A DNA stretch of 21,122 nucleotides from DASSJM01 sp049587975 (GTDB taxonomy: Bacteria; Actinomycetota; UBA4738; HRBIN12). The stretch is from contig JBAVEY010000089.1 in the NCBI GenBank assembly GCA_049587975.1, forward strand, positions 1 to 21,122, given 5' to 3'. Shown one piece after another: positions 1 to 7,442 of the stretch; position 1 is the stretch's first letter, and every line of letters starts with the position of its first letter. A program made the position numbers and the translations under genes. The notes under the pieces are model-generated. The model was not told the origin of the DNA, did not search any database, and was given only the letters and a program-made list of their open reading frames with translations.

Positions 1-3
1 CGC

Positions 4-1560
4 GTGGCGAGCGACGCGCGGTTCGCCGTGCTCGATCTCGGCAGCACGACGTTCCAGCTGCTCGTGGCCGACGCGGATGCCGAAGGATCGCTCACCCCCG
101 TGCTCCGGGATCGGGTCGTGCTGAACCTCGGGCGGGTGCTGGCCGGGTGGGGGCGGATCCCGGAGGAGGTCGCAGGGCGCGCGGCCGAGATCGCCCGGCG
201 CCTGACCGATCTCGCCGTTCGTATGGGCGCGGACCACGTCGTGGCGCTCGCGACCAGCGCGCTGCGGGACAGCCCCGATCGCGCGGAGCTCGAGGATCTG
301 TTCGAGGGCGCGATCGGGACCCAGGTACGGTTCATCGACGGCCGGGAGGAGGCGAGGCTCACGTTCGCCGGCGTCACGGCGAGCGTGGCCCTCGGCGCGG
401 GCGCGACGCTGCTGCTCGACCTCGGTGGTGGGAGCCTGGAGGTCGCGCTCGCGGACCCGGACGGGCTCCGCTGGGGGCGGAGTCTGCCGATCGGAGCCGG
501 CCGCATGACCGGGGTCCTCGTCCGGCACGACCCACCGAACCGCGACGAACGCAAGGCCGTCCGAGCCGCCGCCGAGGAGGCCGTCGGGCCCCTCGTCGAG
601 GCCGTGTCGACGGCCGATCCGGTCCGCTGCATCGCGAGCGGTGGCACCGCGGGTGCGCTCGCGCGGGTGATCGCGGCACGACGGTGGAGCACCCCTCCCG
701 CGTCGCTCAACCAGTACGAGATGACGGTGACCGAGCTCCGAGATCTCACGCGCGAGCTGGCCGGGTTGTCGCTCGCCCAACGGCTCCGGGTCCCCGGCGT
801 GGACCAGCGCCGGGCGGAGCTCCTGCCGGCGGGCGGGTGGATCCTGACGGCCACAGCGGGGGTCCTGGGTGCGAAACGTCTGGTGCATTCGGAGTGGGGA
901 CTGCGGGAGGGTGCGGTCCTTGACGCGCTCGGGCTCGCGGACCGGCCAACCCCTGCCCCGGAGGACCTCCGGCGCCGGTCGGTCGAGCGGCTGATCCGCG
1001 GGTGGGGGGAGGACCGGAACCACGTGGAGCTCGTTGCCCGCATCTCCCATCGGGTGTTCGACGCGACCGCTCCGCTCCATAGGCTCGGGGCCCTCGAGCG
1101 TGAGTTGCTCGGTCACGCGGCGCGGCTCCACGAGATCGGCGCTCGGATCTCGCCGGCCCGGCTGCACAAGCACGGCGCGTACCTCGTGGAGAACGGGGGC
1201 CTGCGAGGGTTCGGTCCCGGCGAGATCGCGGCGATCGCGTCCCTGGTTCGCTTCCATCGCGGCAAGGACCCCAGACCCGTCTATCCGCCGTTCGCCGCGC
1301 TGACCGAGGACGAGCGGGGAGCCGTAGTCGTGCTGGTCGGGGTCCTGCGGATCGCGCACGCGATCGCCCGCGGACCCGAAGGAGACCGCCTCGAGGTCGC
1401 GGTGACGATCGGGGACGGCGGCCTGCGCGTGCTCGTCGCCGGCTCGGAGAACCCCGACGCCGCCGTCGGCGAAGCCCGACCGGCCGCCGCCCTGCTCGCC
1501 CGGGCGTTAGGGTGCCGGATCGAGATCGAGTCCGAGATCCGGTCGGCCGGCCCGGGCTGA
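4..1560 (+). CDS. ppx: Ppx/GppA family phosphatase (exopolyphosphatase-like)
   Basis: Likely hydrolyses terminal phosphates of polyphosphate, or the pppGpp 5'-phosphate, in the cytoplasm. The 518-aa protein has the two-lobed actin-like ASKHA domain of the family: phosphate-1 loop DLGSTTFQLLV (11-21), the DGREEARLTF segment with the expected catalytic glutamate (112-121), glycine-rich DLGGGSLEV (139-147), GGT (213-215), RRAELLPAG (about 269-277) and SEWGLREGA (296-304). A C-terminal HD-like helical domain follows from about 320, with LHEIG (375-379), LHKHGAYLV (387-395) and RFHRGKDP (416-423). The usual HD pair of this domain reads His-Glu here. The length is typical of long Ppx proteins. The GTG start lies 3 nt inside the window edge, so the true start could be further upstream. 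The gene converges on the GNAT gene with a 20-nt gap. Family assignment is firm; the choice between polyphosphate and pppGpp as substrate is inference. Confidence 0.9.
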   Translation: MASDARFAVLDLGSTTFQLLVADADAEGSLTPVLRDRVVLNLGRVLAGWGRIPEEVAGRAAEIARRLTDLAVRMGADHVVALATSALRDSPDRAELEDLFEGAIGTQVRFIDGREEARLTFAGVTASVALGAGATLLLDLGGGSLEVALADPDGLRWGRSLPIGAGRMTGVLVRHDPPNRDERKAVRAAAEEAVGPLVEAVSTADPVRCIASGGTAGALARVIAARRWSTPPASLNQYEMTVTELRDLTRELAGLSLAQRLRVPGVDQRRAELLPAGGWILTATAGVLGAKRLVHSEWGLREGAVLDALGLADRPTPAPEDLRRRSVERLIRGWGEDRNHVELVARISHRVFDATAPLHRLGALERELLGHAARLHEIGARISPARLHKHGAYLVENGGLRGFGPGEIAAIASLVRFHRGKDPRPVYPPFAALTEDERGAVVVLVGVLRIAHAIARGPEGDRLEVAVTIGDGGLRVLVAGSENPDAAVGEARPAAALLARALGCRIEIESEIRSAGPG

Positions 1561-1580
1561 GGCGTCGTCCAACGGTCGGG

Positions 1581-2354
1581 TCAGGGCTCCAGCGGGGACA
1601 GCCAGCTCGCGAGGTAGCCCACTCGCTCGAACCCGACCCGCTCGTAGACGCGCACGGCGTCGCCCTCCGGATCGGCGAGAAGGTAGGTCCTGGCCGCGCC
1701 CATCGCCGAGGCCTCCGCCACGAGCCGACGCGTGAGCGCCTCGGCGTGGCCGCGGCGACGAGCCGCGGGGAACGTGACGACATGGTCCACGAACGCCGTC
1801 CGTTCGAGGACCAGGAGCGCCCCCAGCGCGACCGCACGCCCGTCGTCGGTCACCCAGAACCAACGTCGACCCGCGGGGACCAGCACGTCCCGCTCCAACG
1901 CCTGCAGCTGATCGAGCGTCTCCTCGTCCGACACGTCGAACAGTCGTGCCGAGTCGCGGTGGACGCCCCAGAAGGCCTCGTCGAGTTCCGAGACCTCCTC
2001 GCCGTGCCGAGGCCCCGCGTCCGGACCGGACCGGACCATCACGAGGTCCCACACGATCCGATCCCCGCGGGTGCTCGCCGCGGCGATGAGATCGGTCTGG
2101 TCTTCCGGGTGGAAGATCACGACGTGGGCTCGGGTGCAGCCGCTCTCGCGCATCGCGGGCAGGAGCCCATCCTCGATCTCCGGGAGCGCGACCGGTTGGC
2201 GGGTCTCGACCCGCGCGTAGTTCGGCTCCTGGAGCGCGGGGAAGCGGGCGTCGGAGACGACGGCGCCCCACCATGCGGTCTCGACGCGCTCGAACACGGC
2301 GTCCTGGGCGCGCCAGAACCCGAGAAGCGGCTCGAGATCGGTCATCCGGGTCAT
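1581..2354 (-). CDS. GNAT family N-acetyltransferase
   Basis: Predicted acetyl-CoA-dependent acyltransferase of about 257 aa. The C-terminal half carries the GNAT core: the beta4/alpha3 acetyl-CoA loop around FPAARRRGHAEALTRRL (the R-x-x-G-x-A pattern), then a segment that ends in AVRVYERVGFERVGY, the usual final GNAT helix and strand. The N-terminal half (about 1-130) has no clear motif and may be a degenerate second GNAT repeat, as in other double-length members. Two ATG codons compete, at 2354 and 2345 (MTRMTDLEPLL). Neither has a strong Shine-Dalgarno sequence; a weak GAAG lies directly before the first. The reading frame stays open upstream to about 3545, but that stretch is antisense to corA. 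The gene is divergent from corA across 96 nt. The substrate cannot be told from sequence. Confidence 0.8.
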   Translation of the reverse strand: MTRMTDLEPLLGFWRAQDAVFERVETAWWGAVVSDARFPALQEPNYARVETRQPVALPEIEDGLLPAMRESGCTRAHVVIFHPEDQTDLIAAASTRGDRIVWDLVMVRSGPDAGPRHGEEVSELDEAFWGVHRDSARLFDVSDEETLDQLQALERDVLVPAGRRWFWVTDDGRAVALGALLVLERTAFVDHVVTFPAARRRGHAEALTRRLVAEASAMGAARTYLLADPEGDAVRVYERVGFERVGYLASWLSPLEP

Positions 2355-2435
2355 CTTCGCAGCCGCCTCGCGACCGAGGAGGTCGTGCCCGTGGCGACGG
2401 CGCGCGGGTTGGCCCGTCGGGCCTCGACCCTGCGA

Positions 2436-2441
2436 TAGGCT
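2436..2441 (+). promoter_or_regulatory. candidate -10 box of corA
   Basis: TAGGCT lies 9 nt before the GTG of corA, so a transcript would carry almost no 5' leader. TAGGCT is a common actinobacterial -10 variant. I see no convincing -35 at 16-18 nt spacing, which lowers confidence. Confidence 0.35.
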
Positions 2442-2450
2442 CGCCCAGCC

Positions 2451-3437
2451 GTGATCACCTGCCGCGTCTACCACGACGGCACGCTGAAGGACGAGGCGCC
2501 GTTCGAGCCCCGGATCATCGACGAGGCGCGGGGCGGAGAGCAGCGCGTGTGGATCGACGTGGTCGACCCCACCGACGACGAGCTCACGCGGCTGCAGGCC
2601 GAGCTCGGTCTGCACGAGCTCGCGGTCGAGGACAGCCGCAGGTGGGGGCAGCGCGCGAAGGTGGATTTCTACCCGCAGCACCTGTTCCTGGTCGCGCACG
2701 GCATCGATCTGGACGACGGCGGCGAGATCGTCGATCGCGAGGTGCACCTGTTCGCCGGCGGCGGGTTCTACGTCGCCACCGTTCGCCGCGAGCCGAGGTT
2801 CGACTTCGCGAAGGTGGCGGCCCGGCTCGAGAGCGCGCCCGACCTGTCGAAGGAGGGGATCGGGTTCCTCCTGTACCTGATGCTCGACGAGATCGTGGAC
2901 GGGTACCTCGACGCGATCGAGCGGTTCGAGGACGGCGCCGATGACATCGAGGACGCCGTCGCGGTGGAGGAGGCTGGCACCGAGGGCGAAGCCGTGCGTT
3001 CCCTCGCGCAACGGATCTTTCGCCTGCGCCAGCAGGTCGTCCGCTTCCGGCGGCTCGCGTCGCCGATGCGTGAGGTCATCGACCTGCTGCTCGAGACGCC
3101 GACGATCGTCACGCCGCCGCTCACCCCGTACTTCCGCGACGTGGTGGATCACGTGATCCGGACCACGGAGCTGAACGACAACGTCCGCGACCTGTTGACG
3201 TCGGCACGCGAGCTGCAGCTGGCGCAGGTGGCCAACCGGCAGAACGTCGTGATGAAGCAGCTCACCGCCTGGGCTGCGATCATCCTGATCCCCACCCTCA
3301 TCGCCGGGATCTACGGGATGAACTTCCGACACATGCCCGAGCTCGAGTGGGCGTTCGGCTACCCGTTCGCCCTGGGGGTGATGGGGCTCACCGCCTTCCT
3401 CCTGTACCGCAGCTTCCGCAAGCGCGATTGGCTCTGA
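2451..3437 (+). CDS. corA: CorA family magnesium/divalent-cation channel
   Basis: Membrane channel for Mg2+ (possibly Co2+ or Ni2+), expected to be a homopentamer with a large cytoplasmic funnel. The 328-aa protein has an N-terminal alpha/beta domain (about 1-140) and a long charged helical stalk (about 145-268). Two C-terminal membrane helices follow (about 271-288 and 303-320). The signature GMN occurs at 289-291 within IYGMNFRHMPELEW, and the positively charged tail RSFRKRDWL closes the protein, all as in classical CorA. The start is GTG at 2451, preceded by a -10-like TAGGCT. A small receiver-like gene begins 1 nt after the stop, so the two are probably co-transcribed. This is the first of two Mg2+ transporter families in the window. 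Confidence 0.95.
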   Translation: MITCRVYHDGTLKDEAPFEPRIIDEARGGEQRVWIDVVDPTDDELTRLQAELGLHELAVEDSRRWGQRAKVDFYPQHLFLVAHGIDLDDGGEIVDREVHLFAGGGFYVATVRREPRFDFAKVAARLESAPDLSKEGIGFLLYLMLDEIVDGYLDAIERFEDGADDIEDAVAVEEAGTEGEAVRSLAQRIFRLRQQVVRFRRLASPMREVIDLLLETPTIVTPPLTPYFRDVVDHVIRTTELNDNVRDLLTSARELQLAQVANRQNVVMKQLTAWAAIILIPTLIAGIYGMNFRHMPELEWAFGYPFALGVMGLTAFLLYRSFRKRDWL

Positions 3438-3438
3438 T

Positions 3439-3765
3439 GTGTGCCGTGCGCTGAAGGTCCTGTGCGTCGCGGGGGACGCGGACGCGCTCGGTGAGCTCAA
3501 GCGGGCGACGGTCTCGGCGGACTGGGAGCTCGCTCCGGGCGCCACGGGCGAGGACGAGGCGATCCGCCAGCTCCACGCCGAGCGGCCGCACGTCCTGGTG
3601 GTGTTCGGGCCCTTCCCGAGCCTGATCGAGCGGGCGCTCGAGGCGTACCCGTTCCTGCGCGTGGTCTCGGATCGAGCGGCTCCCGGCGCCGTCGTGGTGG
3701 CGTCGGCCGACGAGGTCCGAGAGGCGGTGCGGCGGCCGGCGGCAGGCGGCCCGGTCCGCTCCTAG
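3439..3765 (+). CDS. Small degenerate receiver-like protein
   Basis: The 108-aa protein starts at GTG 3439, 1 nt after the corA stop, so translational coupling is likely. It reads like a response-regulator receiver fold: LKVLCVAGDAD as the first strand, a helix with GEDEAIRQLHAERPHVLVV in place of the strand that normally carries the phosphorylated aspartate, then FLRVVSD, and a final VVASADEVREAVR resembling the last strand and helix. The phospho-acceptor position reads VVFGPFP with no aspartate, and the conserved lysine is also missing, so it cannot be a standard phosphorylated receiver. I infer a pseudo-receiver or other Rossmann-like binding module, perhaps acting on the CorA channel. The fold call is tentative; that it is a gene is more secure because of its position and codon use. 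Confidence 0.6.
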   Translation: MCRALKVLCVAGDADALGELKRATVSADWELAPGATGEDEAIRQLHAERPHVLVVFGPFPSLIERALEAYPFLRVVSDRAAPGAVVVASADEVREAVRRPAAGGPVRS

Positions 3766-3781
3766 GCCCCGCCGCCGGGCC
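3765..3781 (+). terminator. weak hairpin after the corA operon
   Basis: GGCCC (3765-3769) and GGGCC (3777-3781) flank a 7-nt loop and overlap the TAG stop of the receiver-like gene. No T tract follows. The position fits a terminator, but a five-pair stem in such GC-rich DNA is weak support. Confidence 0.2.
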
Positions 3782-3856
3782 GAGCATCTGTTGGGTATCA
3801 CCCCCGCGAGGGATGCGGGATGGTGACCGGGTCAGCGCCGAGCTCCGGCGGGCGTG

Positions 3857-3870
3857 GCGAGCCGGCTCGC
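3857..3870. repeat. 14-bp perfect palindrome upstream of ispH
   Basis: GCGAGCCGGCTCGC reads identically on both strands. It lies 87 nt before ispH, in the 192-nt gene-free stretch 3766-3957. It could be a protein-binding site or part of the upstream operon's end. The GC-rich composition makes chance occurrence plausible. Confidence 0.35.
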
Positions 3871-3914
3871 GGTACGTCGTTGGTGCTGGATCTCCTCCTC
3901 GAGTGCGAACACCT

Positions 3915-3931
3915 TGTGACCCGGAGTCACA
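3915..3931. promoter_or_regulatory. 17-bp operator-like palindrome upstream of ispH
   Basis: TGTGACCCGGAGTCACA matches its own reverse complement at every position except one mismatched pair around the central base. The half-site TGTGAC resembles CRP/FNR-type half-sites, but the TGTGA-to-TCACA spacer is 7 nt rather than the usual 6. The centre lies 35 nt before the ispH ATG and overlaps the expected -35 zone of the proposed -10 at 3946. That placement suits a regulator controlling ispH, which is an inference. Confidence 0.5.
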
Positions 3932-3945
3932 TCGAGGTGCCCGGG

Positions 3946-3951
3946 TACCAT
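3946..3951 (+). promoter_or_regulatory. candidate -10 box for leaderless ispH transcript
   Basis: TACCAT ends 6 nt before the ATG at 3958, placing the predicted transcription start at or next to the start codon. No Shine-Dalgarno sequence is needed in that case. The -35 position is occupied by the palindrome at 3915-3931 rather than by a good -35 match, as expected for an activator-dependent promoter. Confidence 0.4.
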
Positions 3952-3957
3952 GGCGGG

Positions 3958-4878
3958 ATGCCGAGGAAGGTCTTGCTCGCCGCTCCCCGCGGGTACTGCG
4001 CCGGCGTCGAACGGGCCGTGGAGGCGGTCGAGCGTGCGCTCGAGACCCACGGGCCGCCCGTCTTCGTCCGCAAGCAGATCGTCCACAACGCCCACGTGGT
4101 TCGAGACCTCGAGGCCAAGGGCGCGGTCTTCGTCGAGGAGGAGACCGAGGTCCCGCAGGGCGCGGTCGTCGTGCTCTCGGCCCATGGGGTGGCTCCCGAG
4201 GTGTACGCGAACGCGGAGCGCCGACGGCTCACGGTGCTCGACGCGACCTGCCCGCTCGTCACCAAGGTGCACCTCGAGGCTCGACGGTTCGCCGATCGAG
4301 GTCGGACGATCGTGTTGATCGGCCATTCGGGTCACGAGGAGGTCGTCGGGACGACCGGGCAGGCGCCGGGGCGGACGATCCTGGTGCAGGACATCGGCCA
4401 GGCGCGCTCGGTGCACGTGGACGATCCCGCCAACCTGTCCTACCTGACGCAGACGACGCTGTCGGTCGACGAGACCAACGAGATCGTGGAGGTGCTGCGG
4501 GAGCGCTTCCCGTCGATCCAGGGGCCGCCGCGGGAGGACATCTGCTACGCGACGCAGAACCGTCAGGACGCGATCAAGGAGGTCGCGCGCCGATCCGATG
4601 TCGTGCTCGTCATCGGTTCGGACAACTCGTCGAACTCCAAGCGCCTGGCCGAGGTCGCGCGCGATCTCGGGACGCCGGCGTACCTCGTCGACGACGAGAC
4701 CGAGGTGGACCCGGCGTGGCTGGAGGGCGCCACGGTGGTCGGGCTCACCAGCGGAGCCTCCGCCCCCGAGCGCCTGGTCGACCGCTTGCTCGTTTGGCTC
4801 GCAGGGCAAGGCGCGACCGAGGTGGAGGAGCTCCGGCTCACGGAGGAGCACCTGCGCTTCTCCGACGTGCGCATCTGA
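3958..4878 (+). CDS. ispH: 4-hydroxy-3-methylbut-2-enyl diphosphate reductase (IspH/LytB)
   Basis: Last enzyme of the MEP pathway: reduces HMBPP to IPP and DMAPP using a [4Fe-4S] cluster. The 306-aa protein holds the three cluster cysteines at C14 (GYCAGV), C98 (DATCPLV) and C196 (ICYATQNRQ). The substrate-binding histidines appear as H43 (IVHN), H76 (LSAHGV) and H126 (IGHSGHEE, with the following acidic residue E128 as proton relay). The phosphate-binding SDNSSNS follows at 221-227. I chose the ATG at 3958 because MPRKVLLAAPRGYCAGV aligns with the family N-terminus. An open frame continues to an ATG at 3820, but that extension carries no family similarity. The gene stands alone, converging on the PhoU/TrkA-C gene. 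Confidence 0.97.
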   Translation: MPRKVLLAAPRGYCAGVERAVEAVERALETHGPPVFVRKQIVHNAHVVRDLEAKGAVFVEEETEVPQGAVVVLSAHGVAPEVYANAERRRLTVLDATCPLVTKVHLEARRFADRGRTIVLIGHSGHEEVVGTTGQAPGRTILVQDIGQARSVHVDDPANLSYLTQTTLSVDETNEIVEVLRERFPSIQGPPREDICYATQNRQDAIKEVARRSDVVLVIGSDNSSNSKRLAEVARDLGTPAYLVDDETEVDPAWLEGATVVGLTSGASAPERLVDRLLVWLAGQGATEVEELRLTEEHLRFSDVRI

Positions 4879-4886
4879 GATCGCTT

Positions 4887-4899
4887 CCCGCTCGGCGGG
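4887..4899. terminator. short hairpin between convergent ispH and PhoU/TrkA-C genes
   Basis: CCCGC (4887-4891) and GCGGG (4895-4899) flank a TCG loop in the 54-nt gap between two converging stop codons. Position favours a bidirectional terminator; the stem is short and has no T tract, so confidence is low. Confidence 0.25.
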
Positions 4900-4932
4900 T
4901 CGGAGCGCGGGAGGGAGCGCGACGGCGGTTCT

Positions 4933-6123
4933 CTAGGGGGGCGTGGGCGCGGCGATCCGGCACAGGGCGTCGAGTTCCTCCGCGCCCTCCTCCGGCCCGA
5001 CCGCGATCAGCCGGTCGCCCGCGCGCAGCGTGAACGGTCCCCGCGGCCGGTAGATCCACCTCGGCCCGCGCTGCACCGCGAGCACGAACATGCCGGTCTC
5101 GGTCTCGAGCCGCAGCTCCTTCAGGCTCTTGCCGTCGGCGGGCGTCCCGGGTTCGACCACGGTCTCCGCCGAGGTCTCCTCGGTCTCCTCGAGCGCGATC
5201 TGGACGACCGGGTGCAGGGGCTCGCCCTGCTCCACGTACCACGTCAGGTCCCTCGCGGCGTCGCACATCGACTCGCTCGCGCTGCCGAGCCGGAGCAAAC
5301 CGCGCAGCTCGTCGGGGTTCCGGGCCTCCGGGGCCGCCCGGAGCACCCACGACTCCAGTTCGTCGTGCAGGGCGTCGCTGCGCGCCTCGAGCGCTCCGAC
5401 CTCGGCCGCGAGCGCCCGGTTGTTGAACAGGAGGGAGGAGTACGCGAGTCCGACCGCGGCCTCGGCTAGATCCTTCAGCTCGACGAGGATGTCCACCGCG
5501 CGGTCGAGCTCGGACAGCGGCGGTGCGTCGTCGTCGGGGGGTTCGGGTCTGGCGGGGGCTCCCGCGAGCTCGCGCAGGAGCGTCACGCCCTCCTCGGGCC
5601 CGCGGACGAGCAGGACGTCGCCCTCGGACAGCACGTCGTCGGGCCCCGGGTCGAACTGCCACTCGATCCCGCTGCGGATGGCCATGACCCACATCCCGGT
5701 CTCGGTGGGCAGCGAGAGCTCGCGCAGGGCGCGCCCGATCACCGTGGCCGACGGTCGGACCTTCACCCTGGCGGTCATCTCGTCGGCGTGGCGGAGATCG
5801 CGTCGCAACGCGTCGGGGATCCCGAGGCGGGCCTCGACCACCCTCGCGATGTCCGAGGCGGCGTCGCCGACCTTCTCGACGGCGTCCGCGATCCACAGGA
5901 CGCCGGCCATCGCCTCCGCATCCTCGGGGCTTCGGGCGGCGAGCATCGCCACCTCGCGCAGGCGGCGAAGGTGGCCGTCCATCCGCTCCTCGAGGCGTTC
6001 GACCTCCCGGGCCAGCTTGTCCTCGTTGAAGAACACCGCCGCGTACGCGAGATCGACCATGAGCTCGGAGGCATCCTTCGCCTCGACGAGCAGGTCCTTC
6101 ACGCTCTTCGGTTGGTCATCCAT
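4933..6123 (-). CDS. Tandem PhoU/TrkA-C domain regulatory protein
   Basis: The 396-aa soluble protein is an internal duplication: PhoU-like helical segment 1 (about 7-100), TrkA-C/RCK_C 1 (about 115-190), PhoU-like segment 2 (about 205-310) and RCK_C 2 (about 330-390). The duplication shows in matched pairs: ELMVDLAYAAVFFNEDKLA with EAAVGLAYSSLLFNNRALA, RELSLPTETGMWVMAIRSG with KELRLETETGMFVLAVQRG, and LSEGDVLLVRGPEEG with LRAGDRLIAVGPEEG. RCK_C domains bind small ligands or ions and gate transporters; PhoU domains form helical bundles that interact with membrane transport systems. Its ATG overlaps the stop of the upstream MgtE-like membrane gene by 8 nt, so the two are almost certainly translated together. 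I infer a cytoplasmic gating subunit for that transporter. It lacks membrane helices and a nucleotide-binding RCK_N half. Confidence 0.85.
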   Translation of the reverse strand: MDDQPKSVKDLLVEAKDASELMVDLAYAAVFFNEDKLAREVERLEERMDGHLRRLREVAMLAARSPEDAEAMAGVLWIADAVEKVGDAASDIARVVEARLGIPDALRRDLRHADEMTARVKVRPSATVIGRALRELSLPTETGMWVMAIRSGIEWQFDPGPDDVLSEGDVLLVRGPEEGVTLLRELAGAPARPEPPDDDAPPLSELDRAVDILVELKDLAEAAVGLAYSSLLFNNRALAAEVGALEARSDALHDELESWVLRAAPEARNPDELRGLLRLGSASESMCDAARDLTWYVEQGEPLHPVVQIALEETEETSAETVVEPGTPADGKSLKELRLETETGMFVLAVQRGPRWIYRPRGPFTLRAGDRLIAVGPEEGAEELDALCRIAAPTPP

Positions 6124-7354
6124 TCGGGAGCACCCCCAATGATGTCATGACGAACAGAACGGCGGCCACGCCGACCAGGTCCATCACGCTCGTGATGATC
6201 GGCACGCTCTGGTTGTCGGGGTCCAGTCCGAACCGGAACGTCCCGATCGCGAGGTAGTAGCTCGCGACCAGGATGATCGGCACGACCACGAGCCCTGAGA
6301 TGATCGTGCCGCCCACCAGGGTCGGGAACGACGGCATGCCGACCAGGTCGGTCGCGACGCCGAGCACGTAGGCCACGACCCCCACCATCGCGAAGACGGC
6401 GATCGACAGCACCGACACGATGGAGGCGTCGACGAGCGCCGGGGTCTCCGGCAGCCCCCGGGCGGTGATCACGCCGATCTGGAGCTTGGAGGCCGTCCGC
6501 GAGGAGAAGATCCCGCCCAGCGCGCCGGCCTGCGACACGAACGGGGGGATCATGGCGAGCAGCACCGGCACGGCGATGAGCTGGCCCTGGCGAGCCCGGA
6601 GCAGCGTCCCCGCGAGCACGTCGAGGATCGGCGTCAGCAGGATCACCGCCGTCATCTCGACGACGATCCGGCGGATCACGCGGTCGGCGACCGTGTACGA
6701 CCGTACGGCGGCGTACAGCGCCACCGCGATCGAGATCACGGCGGCCGGGATCGCGATCAGGTCCGAGCGCAGGAGGAAGGTGGCCAGGAACAGGCTCGGC
6801 AGCGTGGTCATGTCGCCCAGCGCCGTGACCATGGGCGTGGACACGGAGTCGAGGTCCCAGCCGCGCCGGTAGGACAGGACCGACAGGGCGAGCGTGATCA
6901 ACAGGATCAGGCCCGACCCGATCGCGCCCCCCACGATCGAGACCGTCGCCATGCGCCACAGCGAGATCGACGGCTCGCCGAACGCCGCGGAGGCGAGGAC
7001 CGAGAGCAGCGCCAGCCACAGGGCCGACGAGAAGGTCGTGACGACGGCGACGTACACGTTGCGCTGGAGGACGCTGCCGGGACGAAGGGTCGGCTCGAGC
7101 AGACCGGCGACGTTCGCGGTGCCGAGACGCGCGCCGATCGCCCCGAAGATCGTCCCCTTCATCCCGACGGCGGCCGGGATCAGGACGATCAGGCCGGGCA
7201 GCTCCTCGAGCGTTCCGGTGATGTGCGCGAGCGTGAGGCCCGCGACGAACCCAGCGAGCGTGCTGAGGGCGAGCGCCACCAGACCCTGTCGCAGGGTCCG
7301 TTGCTCCGCGCGCCAGTAGGCCCACAGACGCTGCGCACGACGTGGGAGCGCCAT
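6116..7354 (-). CDS. MgtE/SLC41-like divalent-cation transporter with two membrane repeats
   Basis: Polytopic membrane protein of 412 aa, about ten or eleven predicted helices from residue 24 to the C-terminus, very likely moving Mg2+ or a related cation. It contains two MgtE-type repeats. Each has a P-x5-G pore-lining helix (PAAVGMKGTIFGAIGARLGTA region, 60-80; IPPFVSQAGALGGIFSSRTA region, 269-288) and an acidic D-x7-P-x4-T...D helix (DLDSVSTPMVTALGDMTTL region, about 167-185; LDPDNQSVPIITSVMDLVG region, about 377-395). Classical bacterial MgtE has one membrane repeat and N-terminal MgtE_N plus CBS sensor domains; those are absent, and the downstream PhoU/TrkA-C protein may serve as the sensor. 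The start is ATG 7354, the only start after an in-frame stop within the upstream repeats. It has no close Shine-Dalgarno sequence, and a mini-ORF ends 10 nt before it. Confidence 0.87.
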   Translation of the reverse strand: MALPRRAQRLWAYWRAEQRTLRQGLVALALSTLAGFVAGLTLAHITGTLEELPGLIVLIPAAVGMKGTIFGAIGARLGTANVAGLLEPTLRPGSVLQRNVYVAVVTTFSSALWLALLSVLASAAFGEPSISLWRMATVSIVGGAIGSGLILLITLALSVLSYRRGWDLDSVSTPMVTALGDMTTLPSLFLATFLLRSDLIAIPAAVISIAVALYAAVRSYTVADRVIRRIVVEMTAVILLTPILDVLAGTLLRARQGQLIAVPVLLAMIPPFVSQAGALGGIFSSRTASKLQIGVITARGLPETPALVDASIVSVLSIAVFAMVGVVAYVLGVATDLVGMPSFPTLVGGTIISGLVVVPIILVASYYLAIGTFRFGLDPDNQSVPIITSVMDLVGVAAVLFVMTSLGVLPNG

Positions 7355-7364
7355 AACGGTTCGC

Positions 7365-7442
7365 TCATCGGGTCCTTCTCATCCTTCGGCTCATCCTTCG
7401 GCTCATCCTTCGGCTCATCCTTCGGCTCATCCTTCGGCTCAT
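7365..7442 (-). CDS. Repeat-encoded (MSRR)n mini-ORF, possible leader peptide
   Basis: A 25-codon frame on the minus strand reads five MSRR units then MRRTR and stops at TGA 7367-7365, 10 nt before the ATG of the MgtE-like gene. The arginine codons are mostly CGA and AGG, rare in high-GC genomes, so ribosomes might stall. Every 12-bp unit contains AAGGATG, so each unit offers a Shine-Dalgarno-like AAGGA for the ATG of the next unit. The first ATG has no good ribosome binding site of its own. A leader peptide controlling a Mg2+ transporter has precedents in mgtA and corA leaders of enterobacteria, but here it is inference. The alternative is a non-coding minisatellite. Confidence 0.35.
   Translation of the reverse strand: MSRRMSRRMSRRMSRRMSRRMRRTR

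Noticed and set aside
2355..3545. N-terminal extension of the GNAT gene across the corA region
   Set aside because: Antisense to the CorA coding sequence with no conserved domain; the acetyltransferase is complete from the ATG at 2354 or 2345.
3820..3957. Upstream start for ispH giving 46 extra residues
   Set aside because: The family N-terminus begins at the ATG at 3958, and the extra stretch contains the palindromes and the -10 candidate.
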